64,000 bases of DNA from Limnocylindrus sp040397235 (GTDB taxonomy: Bacteria > Chloroflexota > Limnocylindria > Limnocylindrales > Limnocylindraceae): the NCBI GenBank assembly GCA_040397235.1, contig JBBAWH010000001.1, positions 124,001-188,000 of the forward strand. Reading direction: 5' to 3'. Below are positions 8,179-15,414 of this stretch, piece after piece. Below the pieces are notes generated by a model, which was given only the letters and a program-made list of their open reading frames with translations, searched no databases and was not told the DNA's origin. The position numbers and the translations under genes were made by a program. Each line of letters opens with the position of its first letter. Position 1 is the first letter of the stretch.

Positions 8179-9191
8179 GCACCATCCGCATTCTCGGCGC
8201 TGGAGCATGGGGGACCGCACTTGCGCTCCTCTGGAGCCAGGAGCAGGGTGAGGGTCGGCCAGTCCCCGCCATTGAACTACTCGCACGAACCACTGACGAA
8301 GCGGCGCTCCTGCGCAGCGCACGCGTCAACGCACGACGCCTCCCCGGTGTTGCGTTGCCAGCCTCGATCAACATCTTCAGCACCACCGATCTGCTTGCCA
8401 CGTTGAGTGCCGAAGACACCTTCGTGGTCACCATCCCTTCCACGGAGCTCGATCTAGAGACAAGCAAGCGAATTGTGGGGGCTGCCGGAAACGCACCAAC
8501 GGTGATCGCTTCGAAAGGACTGTCACTGAACGGTGCTCGCCCCTCAGAACTGCTGATCGCGGCAGGTGCGGACTCGGAGCGCCTCGCCGTCTTGTCTGGC
8601 CCCAACCTCGCCAGCGAGATCGCTTTTGGGAGGCCTGCTGCGGCCGTACTCGCTGGGCCAACCCATCTTGTGGAGTCGCTGCGCACACGGCTGTTTCGAC
8701 CGACGCTGCGTCTCTACCTTACGGACGACGTGATTGGTGTTGAGATCAGTGGGGCACTCAAGAACGTTATCGCCATCGCTGTGAGTGCTGTCCGTGCGCT
8801 GGGGTATGGCGAGAACGCCGCAGCGGCGCTCCTTTCGCGGGGCGTTGCTGAGATGGCACGCCTGGCTGAAGCGTGCGGCGGTCGCACAGAGACCGCCTGC
8901 GGACTCGCTGGCGTTGGTGACCTAGTTGTCACCTCATCAAACACCGGTTCGCGCAATGCAAAGCTCGGCGCGCTCCTCGCGAGCGGCATGAGCGTGCAGG
9001 CTGCGGTCGACAAGATTGGCGCAACGGTGGAGGGGATCGGCACTGCGCACGGTGCCCTGCAACTTGCAGCTGCGCACAAGTTAGAGATGCCGATTACGGC
9101 AGCGGTTGTTGCGGCGATCAGCGGAGGGACGACCATAGAGGTGATTGCACGCGCGCTGCTCGGTCGCTCACCAGCGGGGGAGTGGCGCTAG
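8175..9191 (+). CDS. gpsA: Glycerol-3-phosphate dehydrogenase [NAD(P)+]
   Basis: 338 residues. The Rossmann motif GAGAWGTALA lies at the N terminus. It is followed by IASKGLSLNG, LSGPNLASEIAFGRPAAAV and the substrate-domain motif VEISGALKNVIAIAVS, which contains the catalytic Lys, then GLAGVGDLVVT. It supplies sn-glycerol-3-phosphate for phospholipids, which fits plsC three genes upstream. The der-gpsA pairing is common in several phyla. It starts within the der stop codon. Confidence 0.96.
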   Translation: MSTIRILGAGAWGTALALLWSQEQGEGRPVPAIELLARTTDEAALLRSARVNARRLPGVALPASINIFSTTDLLATLSAEDTFVVTIPSTELDLETSKRIVGAAGNAPTVIASKGLSLNGARPSELLIAAGADSERLAVLSGPNLASEIAFGRPAAAVLAGPTHLVESLRTRLFRPTLRLYLTDDVIGVEISGALKNVIAIAVSAVRALGYGENAAAALLSRGVAEMARLAEACGGRTETACGLAGVGDLVVTSSNTGSRNAKLGALLASGMSVQAAVDKIGATVEGIGTAHGALQLAAAHKLEMPITAAVVAAISGGTTIEVIARALLGRSPAGEWR

Positions 9192-9226
9192 GCTTCCTGA
9201 TAGACTGCCAAAAGTTTGGGCTCGCT

Positions 9227-9300
9227 CGGGGAGTGGCGCATCTTGGCAGCGCGCTTGCATGGGGTGCAAGAGGTCGTTGGGTCGAATCCAGTTGCCCCGA
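9227..9300 (+). tRNA. tRNA-Pro (anticodon GGG)
   Basis: A cloverleaf can be drawn. The acceptor arm is 9227-9233 with 9293-9299 (two weak pairs near the base). The D arm contains GCGC/GCGC. The anticodon stem CTTGC/GCAAG flanks loop ATGGGGT, giving anticodon GGG at 9261-9263. The T-arm is unusual: the loop reads GTCGAAT, with G in place of the nearly invariant T54, and the stem has G-T and T-G pairs. CCA is not encoded. A TAGACT -10-like box lies at 9201-9206. A strong terminator follows. Confidence 0.85.
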
Positions 9301-9315
9301 CTACATTTGCAATAG

Positions 9316-9345
9316 AAAAGGCCCGGGGTTTCCCCCGGGCCTTTT
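9316..9345. terminator. Bidirectional rho-independent terminator
   Basis: A 13-bp perfect inverted repeat (9316-9328 with 9333-9345) surrounds a TTTC loop. The stem core is GC-rich, with AAAA on one side and TTTT on the other, so it can terminate both the tRNA-Pro transcript (+) and the convergent rhodopsin transcript (-). Intrinsic terminators this clear are rare in the window. Confidence 0.92.
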
Positions 9346-9383
9346 CCTGTATCCGAACCCGGCGGATGCCCGCCGGAAGGGGA

Positions 9384-10121
9384 TTACTTCGAAGAACCGT
9401 TCTTCAGGGTTGCGATCTTCCAAATGAGGAGACCGTAGCCCGGCTTGGCCAGGATGTCGGCAATCGTGTAACCAATCTCCTTGATCACAACTCCGTCACC
9501 AACGGTCAGGCCGATGCTGGTTGCGATCGTTGGGATCAGATACGCGATTGGGTAGACGCCCCACGTGGCGATCAAGACAACGCGCAGGATCTTGAAGATT
9601 CCCTGAATCTCCTTGGTCTGCTTCTTGACCGACACCGCCAGTGCGCCGAAGAGATCTCGCAAGATCAGGACAAAGAAGACCGTGCTAATTGCGCCCCAAA
9701 TGGTGCGGTCTGAGGTCAGGACTACGGTGGTCTGCTTGTCCATTTCGCCGATGTAGCCTGTCGCGATCATCAAGAACGCGTAGACGACGTTGCGAGTAAT
9801 GAGCTTGCTCTCAACGTTCTTGTCGAGACGCAATACGATGATGAGCTCTGCAACGAGGAGTGGCACGGTGAGGAGCCAGTCAACGTAACGGTATGACTCG
9901 TTGAAGGCAGATCCTGCCGCCTGTGCTACCCAGCTGTCATAGAGGCGCACGTAGTGGTAGAGCGCGATCAGCACAATGGTTGCGCCGATCGTGACTGCCA
10001 TCCGGTTTCCTTCCTTCAACGATCCGCGAACGGATACGAAGAAGAAGAAGCTTGCGCCCATCGCCGCAATGGCGAGGGACATAAAGTTTGCTACCAATTG
10101 ATATGCGTCCTGCGGACTCAT
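9384..10121 (-). CDS. Xanthorhodopsin/proteorhodopsin-type proton-pumping rhodopsin
   Basis: 245 residues with seven hydrophobic helices. The start is the ATG at 10121, because GGAGG lies 7 nt upstream; a TTG one codon earlier is less well placed. Helix C reads RYVDWLLTVPLLVAE, giving D81 (proton acceptor), T85 and E92 (donor), the signature of outward H+ pumps. L89 is at the green-tuning position. H56 matches the xanthorhodopsin His partner of the acceptor. The retinal Schiff-base lysine is K226, with D222. In helix E, W142-G143 places Gly where bacteriorhodopsin has Trp138, leaving the fenestration used by carotenoid antennae. No retinal-forming oxygenase is in the window. Confidence 0.96.
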   Translation of the reverse strand: MSPQDAYQLVANFMSLAIAAMGASFFFFVSVRGSLKEGNRMAVTIGATIVLIALYHYVRLYDSWVAQAAGSAFNESYRYVDWLLTVPLLVAELIIVLRLDKNVESKLITRNVVYAFLMIATGYIGEMDKQTTVVLTSDRTIWGAISTVFFVLILRDLFGALAVSVKKQTKEIQGIFKILRVVLIATWGVYPIAYLIPTIATSIGLTVGDGVVIKEIGYTIADILAKPGYGLLIWKIATLKNGSSK

Positions 10122-10125
10122 CAAT

Positions 10126-10133
10126 GGACCTCC
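10126..10133 (-). promoter_or_regulatory. Ribosome binding site of the rhodopsin gene
   Basis: On the minus strand GGAGGTCC lies just upstream, with its GGAGG core 7 nt from the ATG at 10121. It decides the start codon in favour of ATG over the adjacent TTG at 10124. Confidence 0.8.
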
Positions 10134-10140
10134 ACTATTG

Positions 10141-10301
10141 TTTTGCGACCTCTTCGGATCGCTGTGGATAAGTATCGCAAATTTTTGGCGGCATGTTGTG
10201 ATATCTCAATATATCGCAACTGTTACACTTTTCTGTAACAAATGCGACTCTCCACAGGCTCGTAGGAGGCGCTAGGCTGCGGGGGAGCGAAAGGGGGAGC
10301 C
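10141..10301. promoter_or_regulatory. Divergent regulatory region between rhodopsin and carotenoid operon
   Basis: This 160-bp stretch is clearly more AT-rich than its surroundings. It holds a perfect inverted repeat, TGTTACA (10221-10227), 6-nt spacer, TGTAACA (10234-10240), that looks like a dimeric regulator site. It also has two direct copies of TATCGCAA (10173-10180 and 10212-10219) spaced 39 bp apart, and an inverted partial copy near 10142-10148. A weak minus-strand -10 (GATACT, 10176-10171) could drive the rhodopsin. On the plus strand TAGGCT near 10274 and GGGGGAG before the ATG at 10302 serve the operon. The binding protein is not identifiable from sequence. Confidence 0.5.
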
Positions 10302-10691
10302 ATGCCAGCAATTTCAGAGCTCACGCGCATCGAGCCGGTCCATCTGGCGCGCCTCGAGGCGCAGGGGATCTTCACCACGGGGCTGCTTTTGGAGCGCACG
10401 GAGACCCCCACCCGCCGCCAAACCCTGGCAGACCAGACCGACGCCTCGACCGCCGACGTAGCCGAGTGGCGCGATGAGGCGCTCCTGCTCAATCTCGCCT
10501 TCTTTGGGCCGGCTGAGCACGAACTCCTGGCCCAGGCGGGCTATGGCGGCGTCGAAACCCTTGCCGCAGCCCCGTGGGAACAGTTCCAGGCTGTCGTGAT
10601 GACGACAGCAGAGACGTATGGCCTGCCACTCCCTGACCCGCTCTCCCTCCGCTCGTGGTGGGAGCAGGGGCAGGTCCTCGCCGACGCGTGA
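10302..10691 (+). CDS. DUF4332-type helix-hairpin-helix protein
   Basis: 129 residues with two helix-hairpin-helix-like units of the DUF4332 kind. The first contains TRIEPVHLARLEAQGIFTTGLLLE; the second contains LLAQAGYGGVETLAA. The family is of unknown function; such modules often bind nucleic acid or mediate protein contacts. It is first in a tight operon (GTGA overlap with the next gene), divergent from the rhodopsin. A clear GGGGGAG ribosome site precedes the ATG. No catalytic motif was seen. Confidence 0.65.
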   Translation: MPAISELTRIEPVHLARLEAQGIFTTGLLLERTETPTRRQTLADQTDASTADVAEWRDEALLLNLAFFGPAEHELLAQAGYGGVETLAAAPWEQFQAVVMTTAETYGLPLPDPLSLRSWWEQGQVLADA

Positions 10692-11317
10692 AGCCCCTCC
10701 GCCGCCTCTTGCGGCGGGCGCTCCTTGCCCTCGCCGCTGCAGCCCTGACGATTGCCGCGACGACGGCGATCTTCCTCACGCCCCCCGTCGTGCACCTCTT
10801 GTTGCGGGTGAGCGACGCCCCAGCGGTGCTCGGGGTGGAGCCAGCCGTGGCCGACGCGCTCTCAGACGCTCTGGTCGGGGATCTGCTCACCGACGGCGCC
10901 TTAGACGTCCCGCTTGGCGATGACCCCCTCCTCTCCGCCGGGGAGCGCTCGCACCTGGTTGATGTCGGAGGCCTCCTTCGGGCAGTGCTCGTTGCTGGGC
11001 TCGGTGGGCTGCTCGTTTTGACTCTCGCTCGCCTTCGCCGCCGTGCCTGGCTACGGGTGGCGATTCGCGACGGCGCGGCGCTCATTGTCGGCGGTGCCCT
11101 CGTTGCCGCCGCCGCCTTCACGCTCGCCTTTGATGCAACGTTCTCCCTCTTCCACGGACTCTTCTTTGCCGCGGGAACATGGACCTTCAATCCCGCGACG
11201 GACCGACTGGTGCAGCTCTACCCAGAGTCCTTCTGGATTTTGGCGGCGCTCCTCTTCTGCCTCGCTCTCGCGGCGATCTCGCTCATCTCGTATCGGATCA
11301 CGGCGCGCACACGGTGA
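10688..11317 (+). CDS. DUF1461 (TIGR01906-type) integral membrane protein
   Basis: 209 residues from the GTG at 10688, which overlaps the preceding stop (GTGA). An upstream in-frame ATG would lie inside the previous gene. There are four hydrophobic segments: an N-terminal one, one near residues 100-120, one near 135-155, and a C-terminal one. The conserved family stretch FDATFSLFHGLFFAAGTWTF and the PESFW segment are present. Family members are uncharacterised. Its position in front of the carotenoid enzyme and opposite the rhodopsin suggests a membrane role in the same module, but this is inference. Confidence 0.7.
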   Translation: MKPLRRLLRRALLALAAAALTIAATTAIFLTPPVVHLLLRVSDAPAVLGVEPAVADALSDALVGDLLTDGALDVPLGDDPLLSAGERSHLVDVGGLLRAVLVAGLGGLLVLTLARLRRRAWLRVAIRDGAALIVGGALVAAAAFTLAFDATFSLFHGLFFAAGTWTFNPATDRLVQLYPESFWILAALLFCLALAAISLISYRITARTR

Positions 11318-12867
11318 TGGGCGCCGCCTACCTCGCCCTTATCGCACTCTCAGCCATCGGGGTGCACGGCCTCGTCAAGCGATTCGCCCTCCCAGTGACG
11401 CGCCAGGTGCTCCTGCCAGTGGCAGCCATCACCACGGTGGCCTTCCTGCTCGTTGATGCCGTCGGCATTTGGCGCGGCTGGTTTGTCACGCCACTCTCCG
11501 CAACACTGCTGATGCTCCCCGGTCGTGGTGCGCTTGATGCAGGGCTGCCGATCGAAGAGGCCCCACTTCTCGCTGCGCTCGCCGCCCTCGTCGTGGTGCT
11601 CATGAGCATCGGCGAGCCTCGCGGAGGAGGGCGGGAGGCGAAGCTTTCAGCAAGTCGGATCGGCGCGGCAATCCTGTTTGGGCTCTTCGTATCAGGGGGA
11701 GCGCTCCTCGCGGATATTGGTGGCGAATACACGGCGGCAACTGCAGGACTCGCGGCTGGGGCGCTGCTCCTTGCTGCGCCACTTCTTGCCCGCAGCCAGG
11801 CGAGTCGTTGGAGCGTCGCCATATTCCTCGGGCTGACGCTGATCTTTGACAACGCTATGTGCGCCGCAGGTTTGTTTGATTATCCAAGCGGGCCGCGTTC
11901 GGGGGTGATGCTCGGGTTTGCACCCATCGAAGATCTGCTCTACGCAGCAGCGTTTGCCCTGTTCGCTGCGCAACTGACGGCATCAGCTCGCGCAACGAAG
12001 GATCGCTGGTGGCGGCTGCTCTTAGCTTCGCGCCCAGTTTCGTGGATCAACACCGCGCTACCGTTCGCCGGTGGCGCGCTCGCCGCTGGGGCGGGGGAGG
12101 CGGTCGGGGCATGGTTCTTGCCGCTCGTCCTCTGGTGGGGCGTCGCCTACAACCTCTATCTCTATGGCATCAACGATCTCTACGATTTGGCTACCGATCG
12201 AAAGAACCCGCGCAAGGGTGGTGCCGAGGGTGCGCTGCTGCAGAACGGCGATCTGCCAACGCTGCGACGCCTCCTCCTCTTTGCGTCAGGCACAGCTGCG
12301 CTCTTCCTGCTAACGGGCACCACCACCGTTCCAATCATGTGCCTGATCGGCATCGCCTTCGCGACGGCGTACAGCGCGCCATGGTTCGTCCGCGCTCGTG
12401 CTGTCCCGATCTTGGATGCGGCGATCTCTGCTACGCACTTCGTGATCCCTGCAGTTGCCGGTCTCGCACTCGGCGGTGCGTTTGATCAGTCCTGGGTTGC
12501 GCCGCTGGCGGCCTTCTTCTTCTGGAACATGGGGAGCCATGTAGTGGGAGCGTTGCAGGATGTTGATGCGGATCGACGGAGTCGGATTGCGACGGTCGGA
12601 ACTCTTCTTGGCGTTCGTGGCGGGGGGTGGTTCGCCATCTCGCTCTACGCCGTGGCGGGGCTCCTCCTGCTCGCTCAAGGCGAACCGCTTCAGCGCATTG
12701 CGGCGCTCTTGCCGCTGGCGAGCATCCTCTCGCTTCTGCCGCTGATCGCCGGCCGCCCAACGCATCAGGCGGCGCGCTCCGCATGGCGCCGATTCATGTT
12801 GCTGAACCTCTTCCTCGGTGCCGGAGCCGCTATGCTGATCATCCGCAGCCTCGTTGGCGCCGCGTAG
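11317..12867 (+). CDS. Lycopene cyclase (two domains) fused to lycopene elongase-type UbiA prenyltransferase
   Basis: 516 residues from the ATG at 11317, overlapping the DUF1461 stop; a GTG one codon earlier is possible. It is very hydrophobic. Two CrtYc/CrtYd-like lycopene-cyclase domains come first, each with the family's PxEE/D motif: PIEE at residues 78-81 and PIED at 203-206, the latter preceded by FDYPSGPRSGVMLGFA. A UbiA prenyltransferase domain follows, with NDLYDLATDRKNP (Asp at 287, 290, 294) and a second Asp cluster DVDADRR (415-419). The set matches the heterodimeric cyclase plus lycopene elongase (CrtEb/LbtC) that make cyclic C50 carotenoids, here in a single chain. C50 product formation is inferred. 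Confidence 0.82.
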   Translation: MGAAYLALIALSAIGVHGLVKRFALPVTRQVLLPVAAITTVAFLLVDAVGIWRGWFVTPLSATLLMLPGRGALDAGLPIEEAPLLAALAALVVVLMSIGEPRGGGREAKLSASRIGAAILFGLFVSGGALLADIGGEYTAATAGLAAGALLLAAPLLARSQASRWSVAIFLGLTLIFDNAMCAAGLFDYPSGPRSGVMLGFAPIEDLLYAAAFALFAAQLTASARATKDRWWRLLLASRPVSWINTALPFAGGALAAGAGEAVGAWFLPLVLWWGVAYNLYLYGINDLYDLATDRKNPRKGGAEGALLQNGDLPTLRRLLLFASGTAALFLLTGTTTVPIMCLIGIAFATAYSAPWFVRARAVPILDAAISATHFVIPAVAGLALGGAFDQSWVAPLAAFFFWNMGSHVVGALQDVDADRRSRIATVGTLLGVRGGGWFAISLYAVAGLLLLAQGEPLQRIAALLPLASILSLLPLIAGRPTHQAARSAWRRFMLLNLFLGAGAAMLIIRSLVGAA

Positions 12868-12870
12868 CAG

Positions 12871-12876
12871 TAGTAT
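12871..12876 (+). promoter_or_regulatory. Candidate -10 box, leaderless type, before moaB/mogA
   Basis: TAGTAT sits 6 nt before the ATG at 12883, in the 15-bp gap after the carotenoid enzyme. The MoaB/MogA-like gene may therefore be transcribed independently without a 5' leader. Confidence 0.4.
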
Positions 12877-12882
12877 GCGCAG

Positions 12883-13365
12883 ATGAGTGATACGCCGCGA
12901 TCAATACTGGTGCTCACCGTCAGCGACTCGATTCATGCCGGCGAACGAGAAGATAAGGCGGGTACGCTTGCCGCCGCAGCCCTTGTCGCTCACGGCTGGG
13001 AGGTGCAGCGGGCACAGGCCCCCGACGAGCTTGATGCCATCCGCGCAGTTCTTGAGCAGCACATCGGCACCGTCGACGTGATCTTGACCGCTGGCGGAAC
13101 GGGGCTGAGCTCGCGTGATGTAACCCCAGACGCAACCGCGCCGCTTCTGGAGCGGGTGATTCCAGGGATCCCTGATGCGATTCGCATGCTGGGGCGCTCC
13201 CAGACGCCTGCTGCGATCCTCTCCCGCGGCCTTGCCGGCGTGGCGAAGGGAACGCTGATCGTGAACCTCCCCGGCGGGAGTGGTGCGGTGCGCGACGGGC
13301 TGGCCATCCTGCTCCCCGTGCTTGAGCACGCCAGTGACGCGATCGGAGAGCGCGACCGCTCCTAG
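12883..13365 (+). CDS. moaB: MoaB/MogA-type molybdopterin adenylyltransferase
   Basis: 160 residues covering the whole MoCF-binding fold. Recognisable motifs are VSDSIHAGEREDKAG at the N terminus, the molybdopterin-binding LTAGGTGLSSRDVTPDAT (about residues 67-84) and GTLIVNLPGGSGAVRDGL near the C terminus. The enzyme adenylylates molybdopterin during molybdenum cofactor synthesis. MoaB and MogA cannot be told apart from sequence alone. No other Moco gene is nearby, so the role in this genome is unproven. Confidence 0.88.
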   Translation: MSDTPRSILVLTVSDSIHAGEREDKAGTLAAAALVAHGWEVQRAQAPDELDAIRAVLEQHIGTVDVILTAGGTGLSSRDVTPDATAPLLERVIPGIPDAIRMLGRSQTPAAILSRGLAGVAKGTLIVNLPGGSGAVRDGLAILLPVLEHASDAIGERDRS

Positions 13366-13385
13366 CCCCCGCCATTCGGCTTCGC

Positions 13386-13401
13386 ACACAAGATCGTGTG
13401 T
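13386..13401. promoter_or_regulatory. NrdR-box-like palindrome upstream of nrdR
   Basis: The 16-bp palindromic sequence ACACAAGATCGTGTGT matches the NrdR-box consensus (acaCwAtATaTwGtgt) at 13 of 16 positions. It overlaps a -10-like TAGACT (13401-13406), where a repressor would act. NrdR boxes usually occur in pairs; no second good copy was found within 60 bp. Autoregulation of the nrdR-dcd operon is the natural inference. Confidence 0.6.
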
Positions 13402-13415
13402 AGACTCTCCCCGAG

Positions 13416-13451
13416 ACCGCAACCTGCGGTGGTTCCGCGCATAGCTGCGCG
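13416..13451 (+). promoter_or_regulatory. Two-hairpin 5' leader of nrdR
   Basis: Between the NrdR-like box and the nrdR GTG are two small stems: ACCGCA/TGCGGT (13416-13421 with 13425-13430) and CGCGCA/TGCGCG (13436-13441 with 13446-13451). A GAGGAGGAG ribosome site follows. No known riboswitch consensus was recognised. The hairpins may only stabilise the leader. Confidence 0.35.
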
Positions 13452-13470
13452 AAGGTGAGGAGGAGCGAGG

Positions 13471-13974
13471 GTGCGTTGCCCATCATGTAAGGAGCCGGAT
13501 ACGCGCGTCGTTGATTCGCGCGACCTTGATGACGGCTCGGTCATTCGTCGCCGTCGCGCCTGTCGCATCTGTGGCACACGCGTCACCACCTACGAGCGCG
13601 CCGAACTTGCCAAGCTCTACGTCATCAAGCGTTCGGGCGATCGTCAGGAGTACGACTCTCAGAAGCTCCTGGAAGGGCTGCGCCGCGCGCTCACCCGTCG
13701 CCCGGTGCCAGTCGATGCCCCCGAGCGCGCAGTTGAGGCGATCGAAGCACAGATTCGAGCCAGCGGCGCAACAGAGCTCTCCTCTGCCCGCATTGGTGCG
13801 TTGACGATGGCGGCGCTTCGCGAGATCGACCAGATCGCCTACATCCGCTTTGCGAGCGTCTACCAGTCGTTTGAAGACCTCGAAACGCTCAAGCGGGAAG
13901 TAGACGAGCTGCTCACCGAGAAAGGCGCAGGGAAGGGGAAGCGTCGAGTTCGCGCCGTAGAGGCCGAGGCATGA
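13471..13974 (+). CDS. nrdR: Transcriptional repressor NrdR
   Basis: 167 residues with GTG start behind an AGGAGGAG ribosome site. The N-terminal zinc ribbon has C3, C6, C31 and C34. An ATP-cone domain follows (VIKRSGDRQEYDSQKLLEGLRRAL onward). The C-terminal segment AYIRFASVYQSFEDLETLKREV is typical of the family. NrdR senses ATP/dATP and represses ribonucleotide reductase genes. It overlaps dcd by 4 bp, so repressor and deoxynucleotide enzyme are co-transcribed. The NrdR-like box upstream suggests autoregulation. Confidence 0.97.
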   Translation: MRCPSCKEPDTRVVDSRDLDDGSVIRRRRACRICGTRVTTYERAELAKLYVIKRSGDRQEYDSQKLLEGLRRALTRRPVPVDAPERAVEAIEAQIRASGATELSSARIGALTMAALREIDQIAYIRFASVYQSFEDLETLKREVDELLTEKGAGKGKRRVRAVEAEA

Positions 13975-14585
13975 GCGTTCTCTCTGACCGCGACATTCTG
14001 ACCGCGCTCGCAGCGGGCGAGATCGCGATTACACCGTTTGACGCAGTGGATGTGCAGCCGGCCTCGGTCGACCTCCACCTCGACGGCACGTTCCGCGTCT
14101 TTCGCAATAATCGGTACGGCTTCATTGATCCGCGCGTAGAGCAGCCGGACCTCACCGAAATTGAGCGCGTTGCTGATGGCGAACAGTTCATGCTGCACCC
14201 TGGAGAGTTTGTGCTCGGTCAAACTCGCGAGAAGATTTCGTTGGGGAACTCGCTGCTCGGACGCCTTGACGGGAAGTCATCACTCGGACGGCTCGGGCTG
14301 TTGATCCACTCCACCGCTGGTTACGTTGATCCAGGCTGGGTGGGGAACCTGACGCTAGAACTCGGCAACGTTGCCCGTCTGCCAATCGCGCTCTACCCGG
14401 GGATGCGCATTGGCCAGATCTCGTTCCACCGCATGTCCTCCGAGGTCGAACGGCCGTATGGGAGCAGCGAGCTACGCAGCCGGTATCAGGGCCAAACGGA
14501 GCCAACGGCGTCCGCAGCGCACGTTGGATTTGATGCTGAACAGCAGGCGCATGACGGAGCGAGGGTCGCCAAGCCTCGTGACTGA
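13971..14585 (+). CDS. dcd: dCTP deaminase, probably bifunctional dCTP deaminase/dUTPase
   Basis: 204 residues. The conserved core GRLDGKSSLGRLGLLIHSTAGYVDPGW is followed by LTLELGNVARLPIALYPGMRIGQI and by PYGSSELRSRYQGQ. The HSTAG loop and C-terminal part closely follow the mycobacterial and archaeal Dcd-Dut enzymes that deaminate dCTP and also hydrolyse dUTP to dUMP. The bifunctional reading is inferred from that resemblance. The C-terminal 20 or so residues after VGFD are an extension. Coupled to nrdR by an ATGA overlap. Confidence 0.92.
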   Translation: MSVLSDRDILTALAAGEIAITPFDAVDVQPASVDLHLDGTFRVFRNNRYGFIDPRVEQPDLTEIERVADGEQFMLHPGEFVLGQTREKISLGNSLLGRLDGKSSLGRLGLLIHSTAGYVDPGWVGNLTLELGNVARLPIALYPGMRIGQISFHRMSSEVERPYGSSELRSRYQGQTEPTASAAHVGFDAEQQAHDGARVAKPRD

Positions 14586-15414
14586 ACGTCGCAGCATTAA
14601 TCTCGGGGGGATCACGGTTGACCTGCTTCGCATCGGAACCTTCTGGAGCGATGCAGGGGCGATATTTGGTCCAGTACCCCAGGAGACCTGGGCGCCGATG
14701 GTTGCGGACGAACTCGATGCACGATCCCGCCTCTTGCAGGCACTCAACATCTTGCACATCAGTGATGCCAGCGGTGCGGTGCTTTTAGAGACTGGTGCGG
14801 TGCCAGCCGGCACGCAGGTCAGCGACGCAGATACAGATTCGCGCTCCGCCCGCGAAGCGCTGGCCGGCGCGGGGATCGATGTGGAGCGCATCGCCAGCAT
14901 TGTGCCGAGCCACCTACATCGAGATCATGCTGGTGGACTCGTTGACCAGCATGGCGCCGCCGCCTTCCCCAACGCCCAGATCGTTGCCCCCGACCGTGAG
15001 ATCGCAGCCGTCGCGAGCGGTTCGCTTCGTGCCCGTGCGGCGTATGACGTCCCCGGCCTCACGCGCCTCTTCGGCGCTACTGCACCGCGCTCGTTCGACG
15101 GCACGCTGGATCTCACCCCAACGATCACGCTGCGTCGACTCGGCGGTCACACCCCAGGCTCCCAGGCCACCATCGTGCGCGGTCGCGAGCGCACCCTCCT
15201 CTTTCTCGGTGACCTCTTCATGCGCCCCTGGCAGGCGAACCCGCGGTGGGTGACGGCATACGACGACGAGGCGTGGGTCTCCGTCGACGCGAAGGCCTCA
15301 ATCTTCGCCGAGGCGGCGGCGGGCGAGTGGCTGGTCGTCATGAGTCATGAGGTACAGGCGCCCGCTGGTCGCATCGTGGCTGAACGCGATCGCTTCCGTT
15401 TCGTTAGCGAGTAG
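14578..15414 (+). CDS. MBL-fold metallo-hydrolase
   Basis: 278 residues from the GTG at 14578, an 8-bp overlap with dcd. ATG codons at 14533 and 14551 are alternatives that overlap dcd more. The zinc motif SHLHRDHAGG (HxHxDH) is clear, with further ligands in LGGHTPGSQ, LFLGDLF and MSHE. The N-terminal part (VDLLRIGTFWSDAGAIFGPVP) is typical of AHL-lactonase-like or YtnP-like members that hydrolyse small esters or lactones. The substrate is unknown. The 3' end overlaps the convergent TlpA-like gene by 11 bp. Confidence 0.85.
   Translation: MTERRSINLGGITVDLLRIGTFWSDAGAIFGPVPQETWAPMVADELDARSRLLQALNILHISDASGAVLLETGAVPAGTQVSDADTDSRSAREALAGAGIDVERIASIVPSHLHRDHAGGLVDQHGAAAFPNAQIVAPDREIAAVASGSLRARAAYDVPGLTRLFGATAPRSFDGTLDLTPTITLRRLGGHTPGSQATIVRGRERTLLFLGDLFMRPWQANPRWVTAYDDEAWVSVDAKASIFAEAAAGEWLVVMSHEVQAPAGRIVAERDRFRFVSE

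Noticed and set aside
10221..10240. The TGTTACA dyad as a PpsR/CrtJ site (TGT-N12-ACA)
   Set aside because: The spacing is TGT-N14-ACA, two bases too long, and PpsR is a proteobacterial regulator. Kept only as an unassigned dyad.
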